Positions 50,454 to 64,000 of a DNA stretch of 64,000 bases are shown here, one piece after another. The stretch is from Dreissena polymorpha. Its lineage: Eukaryota; Mollusca; Bivalvia; Myida; Dreissenidae. The stretch covers positions 18,816,589 to 18,880,588 of the forward strand of contig NC_068360.1 in NCBI RefSeq assembly GCF_020536995.1, written 5' to 3'. Positions within the stretch are counted from its first letter, which is position 1; each line of letters starts with the position of its first letter. A program made the translations under genes and the position numbers. A model generated the notes under the pieces. That model saw nothing but the letters and a program-made list of their open reading frames with translations. It was not told the origin of the DNA and made no database searches.

Positions 50454-51093
50454 CATATGTCCGTCCACAAGTCAAGGCCGAGAGCGGGTCGCGTAAAGCA
50501 AACCCAGTCCTGGTGGGTACATTGGTCCCAATTGCAGTAGTAATCGGCGTGGGCGGACTAATCGCTGCATCCGTCATCATCTACAGAAAGCGAATGCGAC
50601 CAGTAAATGAGCGACTAACGATTGCAATTCAAGAAACTGGTAAACGTTTTGGCTCTTTCTGCTTAAATTGTTATACGTTGCAAAGATACTCCTTCGTGTC
50701 CGGATTTTTATTATGCAATTATAACCGGATTTGAAGACAATTTCGATGGCCGTTTTTGTTCCACAAAAGATTAAAAGTGTGTATCTGTTTTGAGTATGAG
50801 TTTTGTGTATAGGTTTTGAAGTACGATTTTAAACATCGAAAAAACAAAACAATTTTGAACAAATGAAACAAAATATTACACACGTAAAATATTACATTTT
50901 TTCTTATAATAAGCCTTATTTATTAAGAAAGGTTATGTCCTACAGATGTTTAAACACTGTATTTTCATCAAGTTTTTTTTAAATCTAAATGATAATCATA
51001 TAGATTGTTTCAGGTGATGAAACTACAAATAATGACGAACAAGAAACTGAACCGATACCTTTAGAAGAAATTAGATTAGTCGCTGAAAGATGA
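50454..51093 (+). CDS. Membrane anchor and tail exons of a single-pass protein (3' part)
   Basis: Two exons splice in phase: 50454-50639 (acceptor ATATTTTCAG, donor ACTG^GTAAAC) and 51014 onward (acceptor ATTGTTTCAG). They encode a short outer stalk (VRPQVKAESGSRKANP), one hydrophobic helix of about 26 residues (VLVGTLVPIAVVIGVGGLIA and on), a basic stop-transfer RKRMRP, and an acidic tail ending EEIRLVAER before TGA at 51091-51093. The first exon needs one base carried over from an upstream exon, so the protein is incomplete here. The second exon runs on past the TGA to a strong donor (CTT^GTAAGT at 51140). In another frame that last part reads DDGHTHGIHIGDVVFQL, so the TGA may result from a frameshift. 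The outer domain is unknown; an F-type lectin is my guess from the gene at 62 kb. Confidence 0.6.
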
Positions 51094-51139
51094 TGGACAT
51101 ACTCACGGAATTCACATCGGTGACGTGGTCTTTCAACTT

Positions 51140-54100
51140 GTAAGTACTCATAATCATACATGTTTAATTGTTGAATGTTAAATACTCATAATCATACGTG
51201 TATACTTGTTGAAAGTCATCAATCTTAGATGGACGTTTTTGTTTTCTTCATGCAAACGTAGAACTGCTTTGATATAATCAGTTTTGTTCATATAATTGCA
51301 ATAATGAATTAGCTTTGCATCTACATACAGACTGGTGCATTGACAGACAGTTGAAATTACTAACATGACTGTATAACACATGTCTTTAACACTTTTAATG
51401 CAACACATCGTCAGTCCATGTAAATTGAAGTATTAATGATGGTTATAAAGGCGTCCATTGCCAGTCTTCACATCATCCATACCTCACATCATTGATGTCT
51501 CATAGATCTGCTTGTTATTAATCCTGCATTTATGTACTGTTGGTGCATGATTGCATGTGCAATTGTTAGGCATTTTTTTATAAAAACATCTTATTACAGT
51601 ATCTATTAGGTTATAACTGCATCGACACAATATTTTGGCCCGTTTGCATCGACTTTGAACATTTTATTATATTTAATTATTTATGTATTTGGAAAATCGA
51701 AGAGTCAATTTTTATACTCAGATTCAGTTATTACACACTGCGACTGATGAAGACAAAATTCCAAAAATGCACGATCTTGAGAGAGTGCGACAAACGAATA
51801 ATCATCGTTCGTTCAATTCGCGCGTTTTGCGTACTACATAGAGTAAACGAGCGTTTTCCTCGGTTTGTCACGCGTTTGTTTCGCACGTATTTATTAAGAA
51901 ACGGTTAATACAGGTTTTCGTATCAAGAAAAGCGTTCGTTTTTAATAACACAAGTATAGAAAAATAATTTAAACAAAAAAATTTCCCGCAAGATTAAATT
52001 CAATAGAAAACGACAAGTTGATGATCGTTGCAAGTAACACAAGATAATTCAAAACATTAAAACAATAAGTATTAGAATTTCTCTGTCTCGTGGCTTGAAA
52101 TAAGTGTTGATATTCGCTCTTATTGACCGGCATATAACTGATGGTAGTACTCACACGAACATATATATTACAGCGTATTTTCCCGACTAGGTTGAAGTCC
52201 ACCTGGTCAATTAATCACTACGTAACCTAAAGTACCAAATGTTCCTTGAGAAATTGAAACGGAGCCAGGTCTCTCTTGTGTGTGCGGTATCTTAGGTTAA
52301 TTTCATAAGACAGGCAATGACCTCTATCAAGTTCTCAATATTCCGATGCATGCTCTGGTTTTGACATCGTGTTTTTCGGCGTAAGCTGCATAAGCCAGCT
52401 TTTCACCTTAGCCTGACCTTTGTAAGTGTCCAATAAAATTCCAATAAAATTTCCCGCGGCTAGGTACGAATGAATACACTTCATTTATTCCATTGGCTGA
52501 TTTGAGTATACCACCAGAACATTGGAAACATATCCGCGTCTTTGTAACACTGTTTTACTGTATGAAACAATTTTATCTCGAATGAAAAGGCTTAATAGAT
52601 AGAACAGTTTTACACTCAATTCTCGACATCAATACAGTTTGTGCGTACACCTTTTATTTTCAGAGTATTACCAGCGCAAGAGCGTTTATACTTAAAAGGC
52701 TATGTTCTCATATTTAGTACTTACTTCATTATTCCTGTCAACATGTTAACATGTAAAAGTATAAAGAGCAATGGAAGCGAGGCCTCACTTTAAAGCATTG
52801 CATTTCAACCCGCGAGGTATATCGGGTCAATTCGCGGACATTCAGAGTTTATATACAGGTCATCACCGGAGTTGGCGGCCAGTAAAATAATCGTTATATA
52901 ATAAAGACGCTATCCGTGAACTAGGTGACCTGGAATTTTCTTTAGACCAGAAATATGTTAAATGAAGATATTCAGCAATATAATTATGGTATGTAAATAA
53001 TAGATTCTTAATGTGTTTTCAACAATACAATGATAAATATTATTGTTGATAAATTTAACAATAATTATTCGTCCATATTGCTTAATGTACTAAAGTGATA
53101 TTATGAGCATGTAACAGTTTATAGGTGTCTATCGCAACCGTTGATTATTATTGATGTTTCTACTTCATATACACTTATATTAATTAATGCAGCATCATCA
53201 TACTAAAACAATATACCAGAAAGAGAAAAATAATGCATTTGAATATCAACCGTACTTTCGTTTGACAACTGATCATGCGTTTACGAGTTGAACCTAAATT
53301 TAGTTTTAGTGCAGATTTGTTCATACGACACAAAGACACGAAATTGTTTTACGGATCATTTCAGCTTACAGGACTGGGTGGGTCACGTAAGAATATCGAA
53401 TATAAAATATATTTTTATAAACAACTGGTAGCAAGGTGAGTTGCAGATAATTAATCAGTAACCACATTTTAACTAACTATTTTGACCTGTTAATTCTTTT
53501 CAGCTCAATTCAACAGTGCACAATGCCCATAATATCACTTTAAGCATTAGCACGATGATTATTGATACTGTTAATAATCGAATCAAATAGCAATGCCCGA
53601 CAAACCACTAAAACAGGTTTGTTCGAAGAACGCGCCTATAAATACGGATACTTCTCGTGTGGCCGGTTGACTCATATGTTTAAATTTCACTTCCATTCTT
53701 CTTTTGGTTTTCTGTTTTGTATCTATAGGTTTATGACCAGCAATATGTTATAATGTAAAATAAGCCGCGAAAACTCCCCGTAACATCCCGTACTGCGTGT
53801 GATGCAGCTAAGAACTGCACAGAAAAAGACATTCGCTTTCCTTGATCTCATTCATTAAACTATTTACGCCGTATATCTTTTTTAAAGATATTTCTTGTTT
53901 CTCGTTATTTACATATTATAAACACATTGATATGATTTCACACCAATGTATGTTTGCAAAGGAAATAAAGAACGACGTTACAAAACATCGTTTGGTGAGG
54001 CTTATGCATGGATGCTGCTAATAAGGTGGTGTAATCAGCGCGAAACTCCATTGTGTTTGGTAGCGTATATATTGCCTCAGTTGCTTTGTTGCACAGGAAG

Positions 54101-55939
54101 TTACTTGCTGTGATTGTTGCTCTGTATTGTCATTATTGTTTGACTCTTACTGACGCACGTCGGTCATATTTCTGTTTTAAATTTATGGGACATAATTTAT
54201 TGACATAAATCAACAGGTTTATTGTATTGACATAAAGCTATACATACTGATCTGAGTTATGCAATTTGGCTTTTTAAATCGCTTTTGCTGTCTCTACCTG
54301 ACTTGCACGACGATGATATGGATATTAAACTACATGATGCCACATCTCCAAAGCTTTTTTATCAAAGCCGAAACTCGTTTTTCTTTCATGTCATCGTACC
54401 TCAGAAAGTTGAAATTCTGTTGCTCTTTTTTTTAACCAACAATATATTAGTTAAATGGAAATTTCATTGAAATAGATTTTATTGTATTGCTCATTGATTT
54501 GAATCGAGATGCTATATTGTTTATTGTTATGTACGCTATTTTGTGGGCAAAGTTTGAGTTTGTTTAACCATTAAAACCGATTTAATTCAAAAGCTCTTCA
54601 TTGACTGTTCTAAGTCGGTGGTACCTTATTGCATTTCTTTTTATGGGATTGGCTTGTGTATTGTCTAGCTACATTTGTTTTGTGACTCACTCGTTTGCAA
54701 TCGATTTCGTGCCATAAAATGGACCTTAGGTAAGTAATAAGGTGTCTCTCTCCCACTGAAGGTTTATTTTGAGTATATTTGCTTATTGATAGAGTGCTAT
54801 AGTTTATTGCTGTTTTATTAAGATGTGTTTCCTCCACTAAGAGGCGGGTATGCGATTGTGATTTAAATATTTAAATATTCAAGTTAAATATTTGTTCCTA
54901 CAACAAATATGGATGTCGTAAAGATAAAAGCTTGCAAACATGTAAACTTATTGACTGTCAAATTTAGAAACACGTGTATGTGCAAGCATGTACTTTATCG
55001 GTCTTATTCGTCATTTTGCAGCGGTCTTAAATCTTATCTAGCCGAAATATGTGAAGCCTATTGTAAGTTTGTTGAAACTTAATGAATGGACCTTTGTCTT
55101 TGCCGTGAACCGGGTTAGCTTTTTCGTAGTTCTTAAGATCAAGAATGTATGACATTTACAAGGCTCGTTTATTGTGCAATTTAGGTGGTCATAAAAGGAT
55201 TAAATCATCATGCAAAATTTCTAAACGTGTTTCAGTTAAAACGCATATTATGTTCTCAGTTTTTCATTAAAGGCTGTTGATTCTTTGTACATAACTATTA
55301 TATGACATATTATACTTCAAGATAATGCAGTTACATGTTAAAAAGGGAAAGATTTGGAACATGTGCAGAACAGAATAATGTTTAATATTGAAGAAATATA
55401 TCATTTGCTGAGTGCAATAATGCATTTATATTTCCGATGTTTGAATACAATTTTTTTTAGCTGGAAGCAACCACTTTAAGTTCTGCACCAATATCGTAAA
55501 GGAGCGCAGTTTTTGTATACCATACATAGTTTTGTTTTCTGAAAATATTTTTCTTGTGCATGCTGATTTACCAATACTGATACTTGCGCATAGAGTTAGA
55601 TTTACTAAATGTTTCAGAGGAATGCTTATTTTGTACCCCTAATGAAAGTTGTTTAAGCACTATTAATACCCCATATTGGCATGTTTGAACCAATCGCATG
55701 CATGCCAATTTGTAACACGCACATTCAGGTAGAGTTTAGTTATGGTGTAAAGGGCCTTATTTATTATGTTTTAGGTTACTAGCGACCAAAGATAAATATG
55801 TTAAATGTAAATATATAACGAATTAAGCACGAAACAAATTTCAAGTCCTAATATGTACTCTGCATTTATCAATCATTTGATAACACAACAAAAGAGTAAC
55901 TTTTGCCCTAAAGACTATATGTTTTAATAATTTTTGCAG
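51140..55939. other. AT-rich DNA, possible long intron
   Basis: No supported exon, RNA gene or complete repeat was recognised between the donor at 51140 and the acceptor at 55939. Confidence 0.4.
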
Positions 55940-56393
55940 GCATGTCAACCTTTCAAGTTGAATCAGTGGCTTTTGCCTTGTTTGCGACCTACACTGCCAA
56001 TGCCACAACATATTTGCCCTGTCTTGTGCTTACTTCTCGAGAGTTTTAATGTCCTGGAGCAAACAATACACGCGGTGAGAACAAAAAGCAATGCCAAATG
56101 ATGCTTCAACGGTATTTCGTGGAAGAGCGAAACCATTTAGATTCTGGTTGCGACTGAAAAAGTTGCTTGGAAATGTTTGACGTATAAGGCCGAAGAATCG
56201 ACTCACATCTATGATCACGGGAACTTTGACATGACAATCGGTCTGGGAAATTTTTTACAAAGCGTACAAAGGAATACCCTTGCGTTATTTCTATCAGACC
56301 CCTTTGGAATTCGTTCTTGGAGGCGCTCAATGCGGGAAGCGGCCAACTCGGTCGTTAGTGTACTTGACAAAAGTGGATATGTAAGTACTCGTT
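55940..56393 (+). pseudogene. Degenerate coding segment of unknown family
   Basis: It is preceded by a good acceptor (ATAATTTTTGCAG) and ends at a strong donor (GGATAT^GTAAGT). One frame reads through its whole length apart from a TGA (about 56097) and a TAG (56138-56140). The last open stretch is 84 codons and includes YKAEESTHIYDHGNFDMTIG and DPFGIRSWRRSMREAANSVV. A second donor, CACGCG^GTGAGA at 56075, could end a shorter exon before both stops. A different frame opens with ATG (MSTFQVESVAFALF) near the start. I do not recognise the family. It is on the same strand as the membrane-anchor exons and could be part of their cytoplasmic domain. Confidence 0.35.
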
Positions 56394-57469
56394 TATAATG
56401 TTCATGGTGTTTAATTTGGTATTCTGTAATGAGTCTATTTTCATCAATGTTATTTGAATCATGATTATTTATTTGACTAATATTTTATCTTTTCATTAAA
56501 CATGTTTTAAGTCTTTTAGCTATTTATGATGCTTTATGATTACTTGTTTTCACTTCAATTTGTATTCAACTTTCTTAAAAAGTTATTTGTATATTAAAGC
56601 GATCAATATAGTTGCATATTTAACTTATTTCATCTTGGTAGGTTATAACAATTCGTTATTAAATATTTTGTTACATATGTGCTACACGAGACGTACACAG
56701 CATTGACTCATCAGAATAGAAAGATGCCGTTAGATACATATACATTCCATTCAACAGGGTACTCATGAACCGGATACCCACTTTCAGGTGGAAGAGACCC
56801 ACAGGAACACCCCTGGCACTCACAGTCAGGAATTTTATATGGCTACAGAGGAGATGAAGGCTTAAGTGCGCCCTGAAACGGTCGTCAGCGTATGCAACAA
56901 CCAATTGCAATTGGTAGATCTCGACACTGAATTGGTCATGTTAATACGCAAACAATTAATTTAATTTCGACATACATTTAAAAAACAAATCAATGTCTGA
57001 CAAAAACAGAAACGCAAATGCAACGATAGGGTTGACTTCCAAGAAGAAAATATAAGTTTATAAGTATATAAATACATGTGTATATATATATATATACAGC
57101 AAACAAAACCAAAGGGAAATATGTATATATATCAACAGCAAACAAAACTAAATAGCAAAAAAAAACGAAAGAAAGAAAAGCTTCTAAAACTATCTACCGG
57201 ACACAATTTATATTAAATAACTTCCGCATAATCTTCATTCCCATGTTCATATAAAAAGTTTTGTACAATGATATAATGTGTACAAACTATTTATTATGTC
57301 CAGTTGTTGCAATGTTATGCTAAGAAGGACGTCTTTTGTAAGGGTAATGACAAAAATACATCATGACCACTGATTTAATTTGTTATATTGTTTCTCAGTT
57401 TACCTTATTTGTCTTAAAATACGACTTTTCTTTTTATATGTTAATACACTTTACATATTATACCGGGGT
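56394..57469. other. Intergenic or intronic DNA
   Basis: A short (TA)n tract and a doubled CAGCAAACAAAAC phrase occur at 57080-57150. No gene was recognised. Confidence 0.45.
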
Positions 57470-59388
57470 CTACGCTGAATAAAATTTCGCAATACCCTTG
57501 ATAACTCCTTTGCAGGAAAAACATGTGCGCGCTTTCGTACCACATGATTCACAAGTTAGCACATGCCCACACGGTAGAAACACCATTTCAATTTCGTGTT
57601 CATGGCATTGCTTGCACGTTATTTCCTCCTTCAAAGATTGGTTTTCAGCCTCGAGTCTTCTTTTCTCTTTCAACAAACTCTTGTTTACTGGAATACATTA
57701 ATAACAGATATTTGCTCATATATTTATCGAACCGAGTCAAGCTTCACCATAATGAGGATACACTTTATTTGGATCAATGGGCATCATCTCATGAGATCAC
57801 AGATTTACAAAACAGCAATACAAATATAAGCATTCATGGTGGTTTAATAGTCATATGTCGATAAAGTCAATTTCTACAACAAAGAGAAATATCAAACTGG
57901 CAGTTCGTAAAGCAAGGCATACTATTACATTCTAGCAAAAACACATGTCCTTTACTTGACATTGTTGCAAACGATTTCAGCATTAAATGTATTTTCTTTC
58001 TGAAAATACAACGACTTAAATCAAATATTTTATCATCTTTTTCATTCCGTAACAATAAAAAGATACTCTTCCCCATTCTCCATGTATAAAAACGTTTTGT
58101 GTACACTGTTAAATGCAAACCAGCAAGTTTAAAAACGTTAGAAGAAAACGTTCTTTATTTTCGCTATTGGAGTGACCCCAAATTTCAGATCCCTTATTTA
58201 ATATTGTCATATTTAGCTTATCGGATAGCCTGTAACATAACTGCTTGTTGATTGTAGTTAAGCAGACAATATAATAAACACTTACCTATATACACATAAG
58301 GATTACATTCAAAATATCAATGCATATATGTCAAGTCTGTATGACATACCTGGATTCTTCCGGCATGTTCCTGTGTCGCTTGGCAATGAAAGGAACGACT
58401 GGCTCTCATTACCGTTAGCAAGTTTTAAAGAACTATTTATAGACGTTCGTTTTTGGGCAGATCTGGGCGCATAATTATGATGCCCTCCTAGCGACTGAAG
58501 TCCGTTGCAAAGACTTGGATCGGCAGCATGAGAGATTATTTCAGTCGGTGTTTGACCAGAGACCCTGATTTTGTTATCAGTATCCTTTGATGCGTGTTTG
58601 GTCGCGGTCTCCTCTTTACGCGTTTGATGATACCTAGGTTTCACATCAGTTGACTGCCTTTGTTCTTTAACACTTGACGAAGGATCATTTGAAACCGCCG
58701 CTGCTGCTAAGACGCGATGGTTTGAAGCTGCTCCGTGTTCCGTCGTAGTGCGTTTGGAGGTGGTCTTCGCTCCACGTAATTGATTAGACGAGTTGTTCAA
58801 ATTCGCGGAATGTCCTGGTTCTTCTACACTAAACGAAGTATCGAGTGGATCTCCTTCTGTTTCAAAATTAAGATTTATCCCAAAAGAAGTGTCTGAGAGC
58901 AACGGATGAATGGGGTGTGATCTGCGTCCAGGAGTTGAGTCTTGCAAGTTAGAGCGCCGTGCCGATGAGATGACCGATTGGCGGTCTTCTTAGGTATTGG
59001 TGTTGTCATCGTCTAGAGATGCTAGAATGCGTTCCAGTCGACCATCTCCAGTGTAACTTTCGCTGGTTACCGGCACATTGACCTCTGAGTTACGTAAGAG
59101 ATAACTGCAGCTTGGCGCCATAAATCTATGTGCGTTCATTGGGTCGTCACTTTCCCGCCAGTTACTGACACGTTTCGCACAACAATAACAAATGACTTCA
59201 TCATCGTTTGAGGCGTAGTAGAATCCAGCCTTTGCCAACTTGATTCGGAAAGGTTTGTTAACGGGATAATTCCGAAACGTGCACAGTCTTAGCGTTTCGT
59301 ATCTCATGGAAACCCTGGCATTAATGGTGTTCCCGTCAGCCAGTTTGTCTATAATTTTTGTGACGGATTCAAATACTGGAGCTGTCAT
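57470..59388 (-). CDS. Inhibitor-of-apoptosis-like protein (BIR + RING), with an in-frame stop
   Basis: There are two coding exons, 59388-58350 and 57687-57470, joined CCAG^GTATGT to TATTCCAG^TA in matching phase (419 codons with the stop). Residues 29-97 are a BIR zinc domain with C67, C70, H87 and C94 in the exact C-x2-C-x16-H-x6-C spacing, plus WRESDDP. Residues 371-405 are a C3HC4 RING (CKQC, PCGH, CESC, CFSC) at the C-terminus, as in ubiquitin-ligase IAPs. A ~270-residue Ser/Thr-rich linker and a short coiled-coil-like segment (LLKEKRRLEAENQSLKEE) lie between. Such proteins restrain caspases or tune immune signalling in the cytosol; the precise role here is unknown. A TAA at 58990-58992 interrupts the otherwise continuous first exon after residue 132. 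This is either pseudogenisation, a null allele, a base error, or a truncated BIR-only product. Confidence 0.88.
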
Positions 59389-62028
59389 ATCGATTTGATA
59401 AACGTGTTTTTATATCTGCAGCTTTCAAATGCGATTGCAATGATAATTCCATGCGATGTATATCACATTCAAAATTATTTATTTCGCCATTGAAGTTTTC
59501 CTTTTAATCGTCTATTGACTAATGCTTCCACGTGCGACAGATGTGTACCATTAATATGCTTTATGCGACATGATCGTCAAACAAATGTGATCAATAAACC
59601 TTCTGTCAATATGATTTATACGCGAACGTTTAACATTGTCAAAGAGCGCGTAAAACATACAAGCATTGAATCATTTAAGTCCATCAATATACTACATGTT
59701 TGTTAAATTAAGGAAGTGCTTACATCTTGCGTATCTTTTCATATCCATTAACCACCGATGCTGACCATGTTGTTTCGGTCAGAAATTTAACAGTAAACGA
59801 AACGAAGACATGGCCGAGATAGTATTGCTGAAGAAACAAAAGAAAAAGATCAATACATTAGTTGCACAAATATGTCACGATGAAGTTAATACTCAGCTGT
59901 TGTTTAAATCCCTGCATTTCCATTTATAAGTGCAAAGTTAGATGTCTCAGTGCTTGACATTAAAGTTTTAACTTCCTTGAAGAAACAACAAACCCATAAA
60001 GAATTCGTATATAGCGGATAAAACTCGAAATTACGGTAGTTATTAGTTAATTAATCGAAACGATGAGCAATCGTTGGTTTCCCCAAGTAACCAACATATA
60101 TGCTTAAATAAGCATTCAGTAAGATGTCTTACCCAGATATTGACCTTTAATCAGCTTTATCAACAACTTTCAAATTCAATAGCTGTTCCTTCATATTACG
60201 TAGAGCGTATACACATAGAGGCTGTGTTCTTTCTTTTAACTTTTTATCAGCTTGGATTTTATGCACTTGCTATAATATTTTGATACCACCCAAAATACTT
60301 TTACACACATTCAGGTTTTATAGTTTTATATTGGCATACACTCATTTTAATTGTAAAGTAATCTTACAGATTTGTTGACAAAATTTTCAAGTTGAAATGC
60401 TGCGGATTTAGTTCCTAGTTCTGTTTCGGCTTTGACTGGTTAACATACTTTAAATTTGTTGACAAAATTCTCAGATCACCAAAACAGTTATATTTTGTAC
60501 ATGTACATGTTAAGCTTTAATTTTAAAGATCAACATATATTTCATTAGTGAAACCATTAATAATCCATGTCATCTTGTTTAAAATAAAGTTCCTGCTTGC
60601 TTGTTGGTGTCGGTACTTCAGCATACACATTTTATCAATCAGTATATTCCTGTGTGCACAGTTTCTGTGTATTAGTTTTTGACTTTATTTTAAACCCACC
60701 CACGTTCATCAGGCAGCATTGTGACGTCTGTAGATACAAAAATGGGTTGTTGTTACACAGTCCTCTGACAACCAAATGACATGTTTATCATACAAAGCAG
60801 GCTGACTTTTTTGTGGAAGCAGTAAAAGTACACCCAGACAGAGTAATAGATTGGACTTGTTTCTTAAAGGTAGGAGACCTTTCCTAAGGAGGTCCCATCG
60901 ATATTCTTTCGACTATAATATCTTATATACTTGATTGTTACCTTATGTACCCTTTTGTTAAAAAGAGTTAATGGACTTGGAAAACGTCGTGTTAAATGTT
61001 ATACATTCCATCTTTCTGGAAATAAAAGTAAGTGCGATGTCAATCTGTCTGGATACGTGTCAGACGCAACAATAAGCAACCAACAGTAAGCTTGCAAATT
61101 ACAACTCCGTTTGACTTCAGTTTTCTACCGAAGAGTATCGTGGTTAGAGTTGTCATTTTAAAAAACGTTATAAAATATACATGTGATTCGATTATGTGGT
61201 AATAAACTGAGTTTTAAAAATATACTATCATTCTTATTGTAACATTGAAAAAACAATGCTTCCGTGGGGTGGTGGACCGCTGTCTCTATCATCTTCTTTT
61301 CATTATTTAAAACAGTTTAATGTTGGTTAAACAATAGTTAAGCTTACAAAAAAATTCCATAAGCATACACATACTTTTATATCGTCGCAAACACGCAAGT
61401 AATGTTCATTTTTTATTTTTTTATTTGAATCTATTGGTCTGAACTTGATATCAATATAATAAGCTGAAAAAGATGCAAATCAATGTTTAGACATTTTGAT
61501 AAATATATAAAGCATAATGAGAACGATGAATCTTGTTCATAAAATACCGTTACATCTGTTTAAATATATCTGTCGAATAAAAATGTGTTAAAATAATCAA
61601 AGCGTTGTTAAAACATCACCACTTATTAAAATATGCGTTAAAACGTCAAACACAATCAAATCGTCAAACACAATCAAATCGTTCAAATAGTGATATTTCA
61701 TCGTAAAAACGCGCTTCCTGTTATATTACCTTTTTAAAAGCAGTTTGTTTTCATAGCTTTTATTGCCTTACATATAACGATGAAAAATAACAATGAAGAA
61801 CTAGCCATACTCTTAACTAATTAAACATGTGTTTTGAACGATTTTAAAACACGTCAAAAATTGTTAAAGGTATATTTAGATTCTGGATCGATTCACTTAA
61901 ATCATCTATCATAAAAGATCAACCTCGTTTTTGTTTTATCCATTTGAGTTTCGGTCTTACTTTAATAGCGGTGATATCTTAATCCTGTAGGCGGCATTAT
62001 AAGGTACTTAACCCAAAAAGAGACAACA
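59389..62028. other. Intergenic DNA between the IAP and lectin genes
   Basis: The two genes are divergently transcribed from this 2.6-kb gap, so it should carry both promoters. A TATAAAA-like string on the minus strand lies only about 20 bases before the IAP ATG, too close to call a promoter. No gene was recognised. Confidence 0.45.
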
Positions 62029-63434
<1,406 letters not shown>

Positions 63435-64000
63435 TACAAATGAGTAATTCAATATCATTTCATTCCTAGGTTGCAATAAAGATGATTATTTATCTATTAA
63501 GATAAGTTTAGTAAGAAATTAATATTTGAGTATGTCTTGCACGTTTAAGGTACTGCTATACTGAGAAAGGTAATTTTGATAATCAAACGACAACGAACAC
63601 ATTGTGTATCAATTGTTGCTTTAAGATTGTATTATTCAAATCAGACTTATACAAACATAACGATGTGTGTTTCAAATAATTGACATATACGAGTCAAATA
63701 ACAACAAAATATGTATGAGAAAACAATGTTTGCGCTCTTTGATCTGCTTGTTCAAATATAGTATCTTCATTGGTGTTCATGATATTTAATTACAATACAA
63801 CTCCCGACCTTGTCAATTTGTATATTTCTCCTGTCAAGACTTAATATCATATTTTAATATCTTGTTTTGGTAAATATATGTAGATACTTCTTGAGTGACA
63901 TTCGTATGTCATATACATGTATGTATTTTGAGCTCATATCCTTTTATTGTTCTTCAAATCCTTTCTTGACATACATATATACACAATGTGTTTTTTCTGT
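63435..64000. other. Probable intron of the lectin gene
   Basis: No exon encoding the expected C-terminal CEVEV-type strand of the lectin domain was seen. The gene probably continues past the window. Confidence 0.4.

Noticed and set aside
56030-56330. Minus-strand frames of 62-74 residues at 56.0-56.3 kb
   Set aside because: The opposite strand has matched splice sites and a longer coherent frame. The minus frames show no motif.
57498-57864. Plus-strand frames opposite the RING exon
   Set aside because: They are antisense to a RING whose eight zinc ligands are all in place on the minus strand.
59407-59415. TATAAAA-like string upstream of the IAP-like gene
   Set aside because: It is only about 20 bases from the ATG in AT-rich DNA; there is no independent evidence for a transcription start.

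Overview
The window looks like nuclear DNA of a bivalve mollusc, perhaps dreissenid-like. It is AT-rich, its genes are split by canonical GT/AG introns, and most of it is transposon debris. Several repeat families match types I remember from bivalve genomes: elements starting near TATGCCCCCGG, elements starting TTAGCTCACCTGAG, and a long hairpin around 27.1 kb. The species assignment is inference from memory. No bacterial-style operons, CRISPR arrays, rRNA, tRNA, LTR retrotransposons or virus-like elements were recognised.

Layout. 0.66-2.16 kb: a terminal-inverted-repeat (TIR) DNA element. 3.29-4.25 kb, minus strand: a single-coding-exon gene for a protein built of about eight ~36-residue repeats (core PRVKPEA). 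5.2-8.1 kb: a rearranged repeat pair. 8.4-11.0 kb, minus strand: a decayed, 5'-truncated LINE. 12.7-18.2 kb: a stack of nested DNA transposons. 18.4-20.6 kb: another TIR element. 24.2-26.2 kb: a 2-kb foldback element. 28.7-32.3 kb: further repeats, including one with six ~174-bp core units. 32.6-37.4 kb: more TIR elements. 38.7-43.9 kb, plus strand: a three-coding-exon paralogue of the 3.3-kb gene, whose introns hold minisatellites made partly from its own splice sites. 43.9-50.4 kb: mostly featureless AT-rich DNA.

50.4-63.4 kb looks like a piece of an immune-type gene cluster. It has the membrane-anchor and tail exons of a single-pass protein (plus), an unidentified degenerate coding segment (plus), a two-exon inhibitor-of-apoptosis-like BIR+RING gene (minus), and the 5' half of an F-type lectin gene (plus) that starts with a signal peptide and runs toward the right edge. 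Splice phases are compatible with lectin domain exons being joined to a membrane-anchor exon like the one at 50.4 kb. Several of these genes carry a single in-frame stop or a frame conflict, so part of the cluster may be pseudogenised or may contain base errors.

The two findings I would follow first are the divergent PRVKPEA-repeat paralogues, a family I cannot name, and the two introns in which a working splice donor is itself the repeat unit of a minisatellite.
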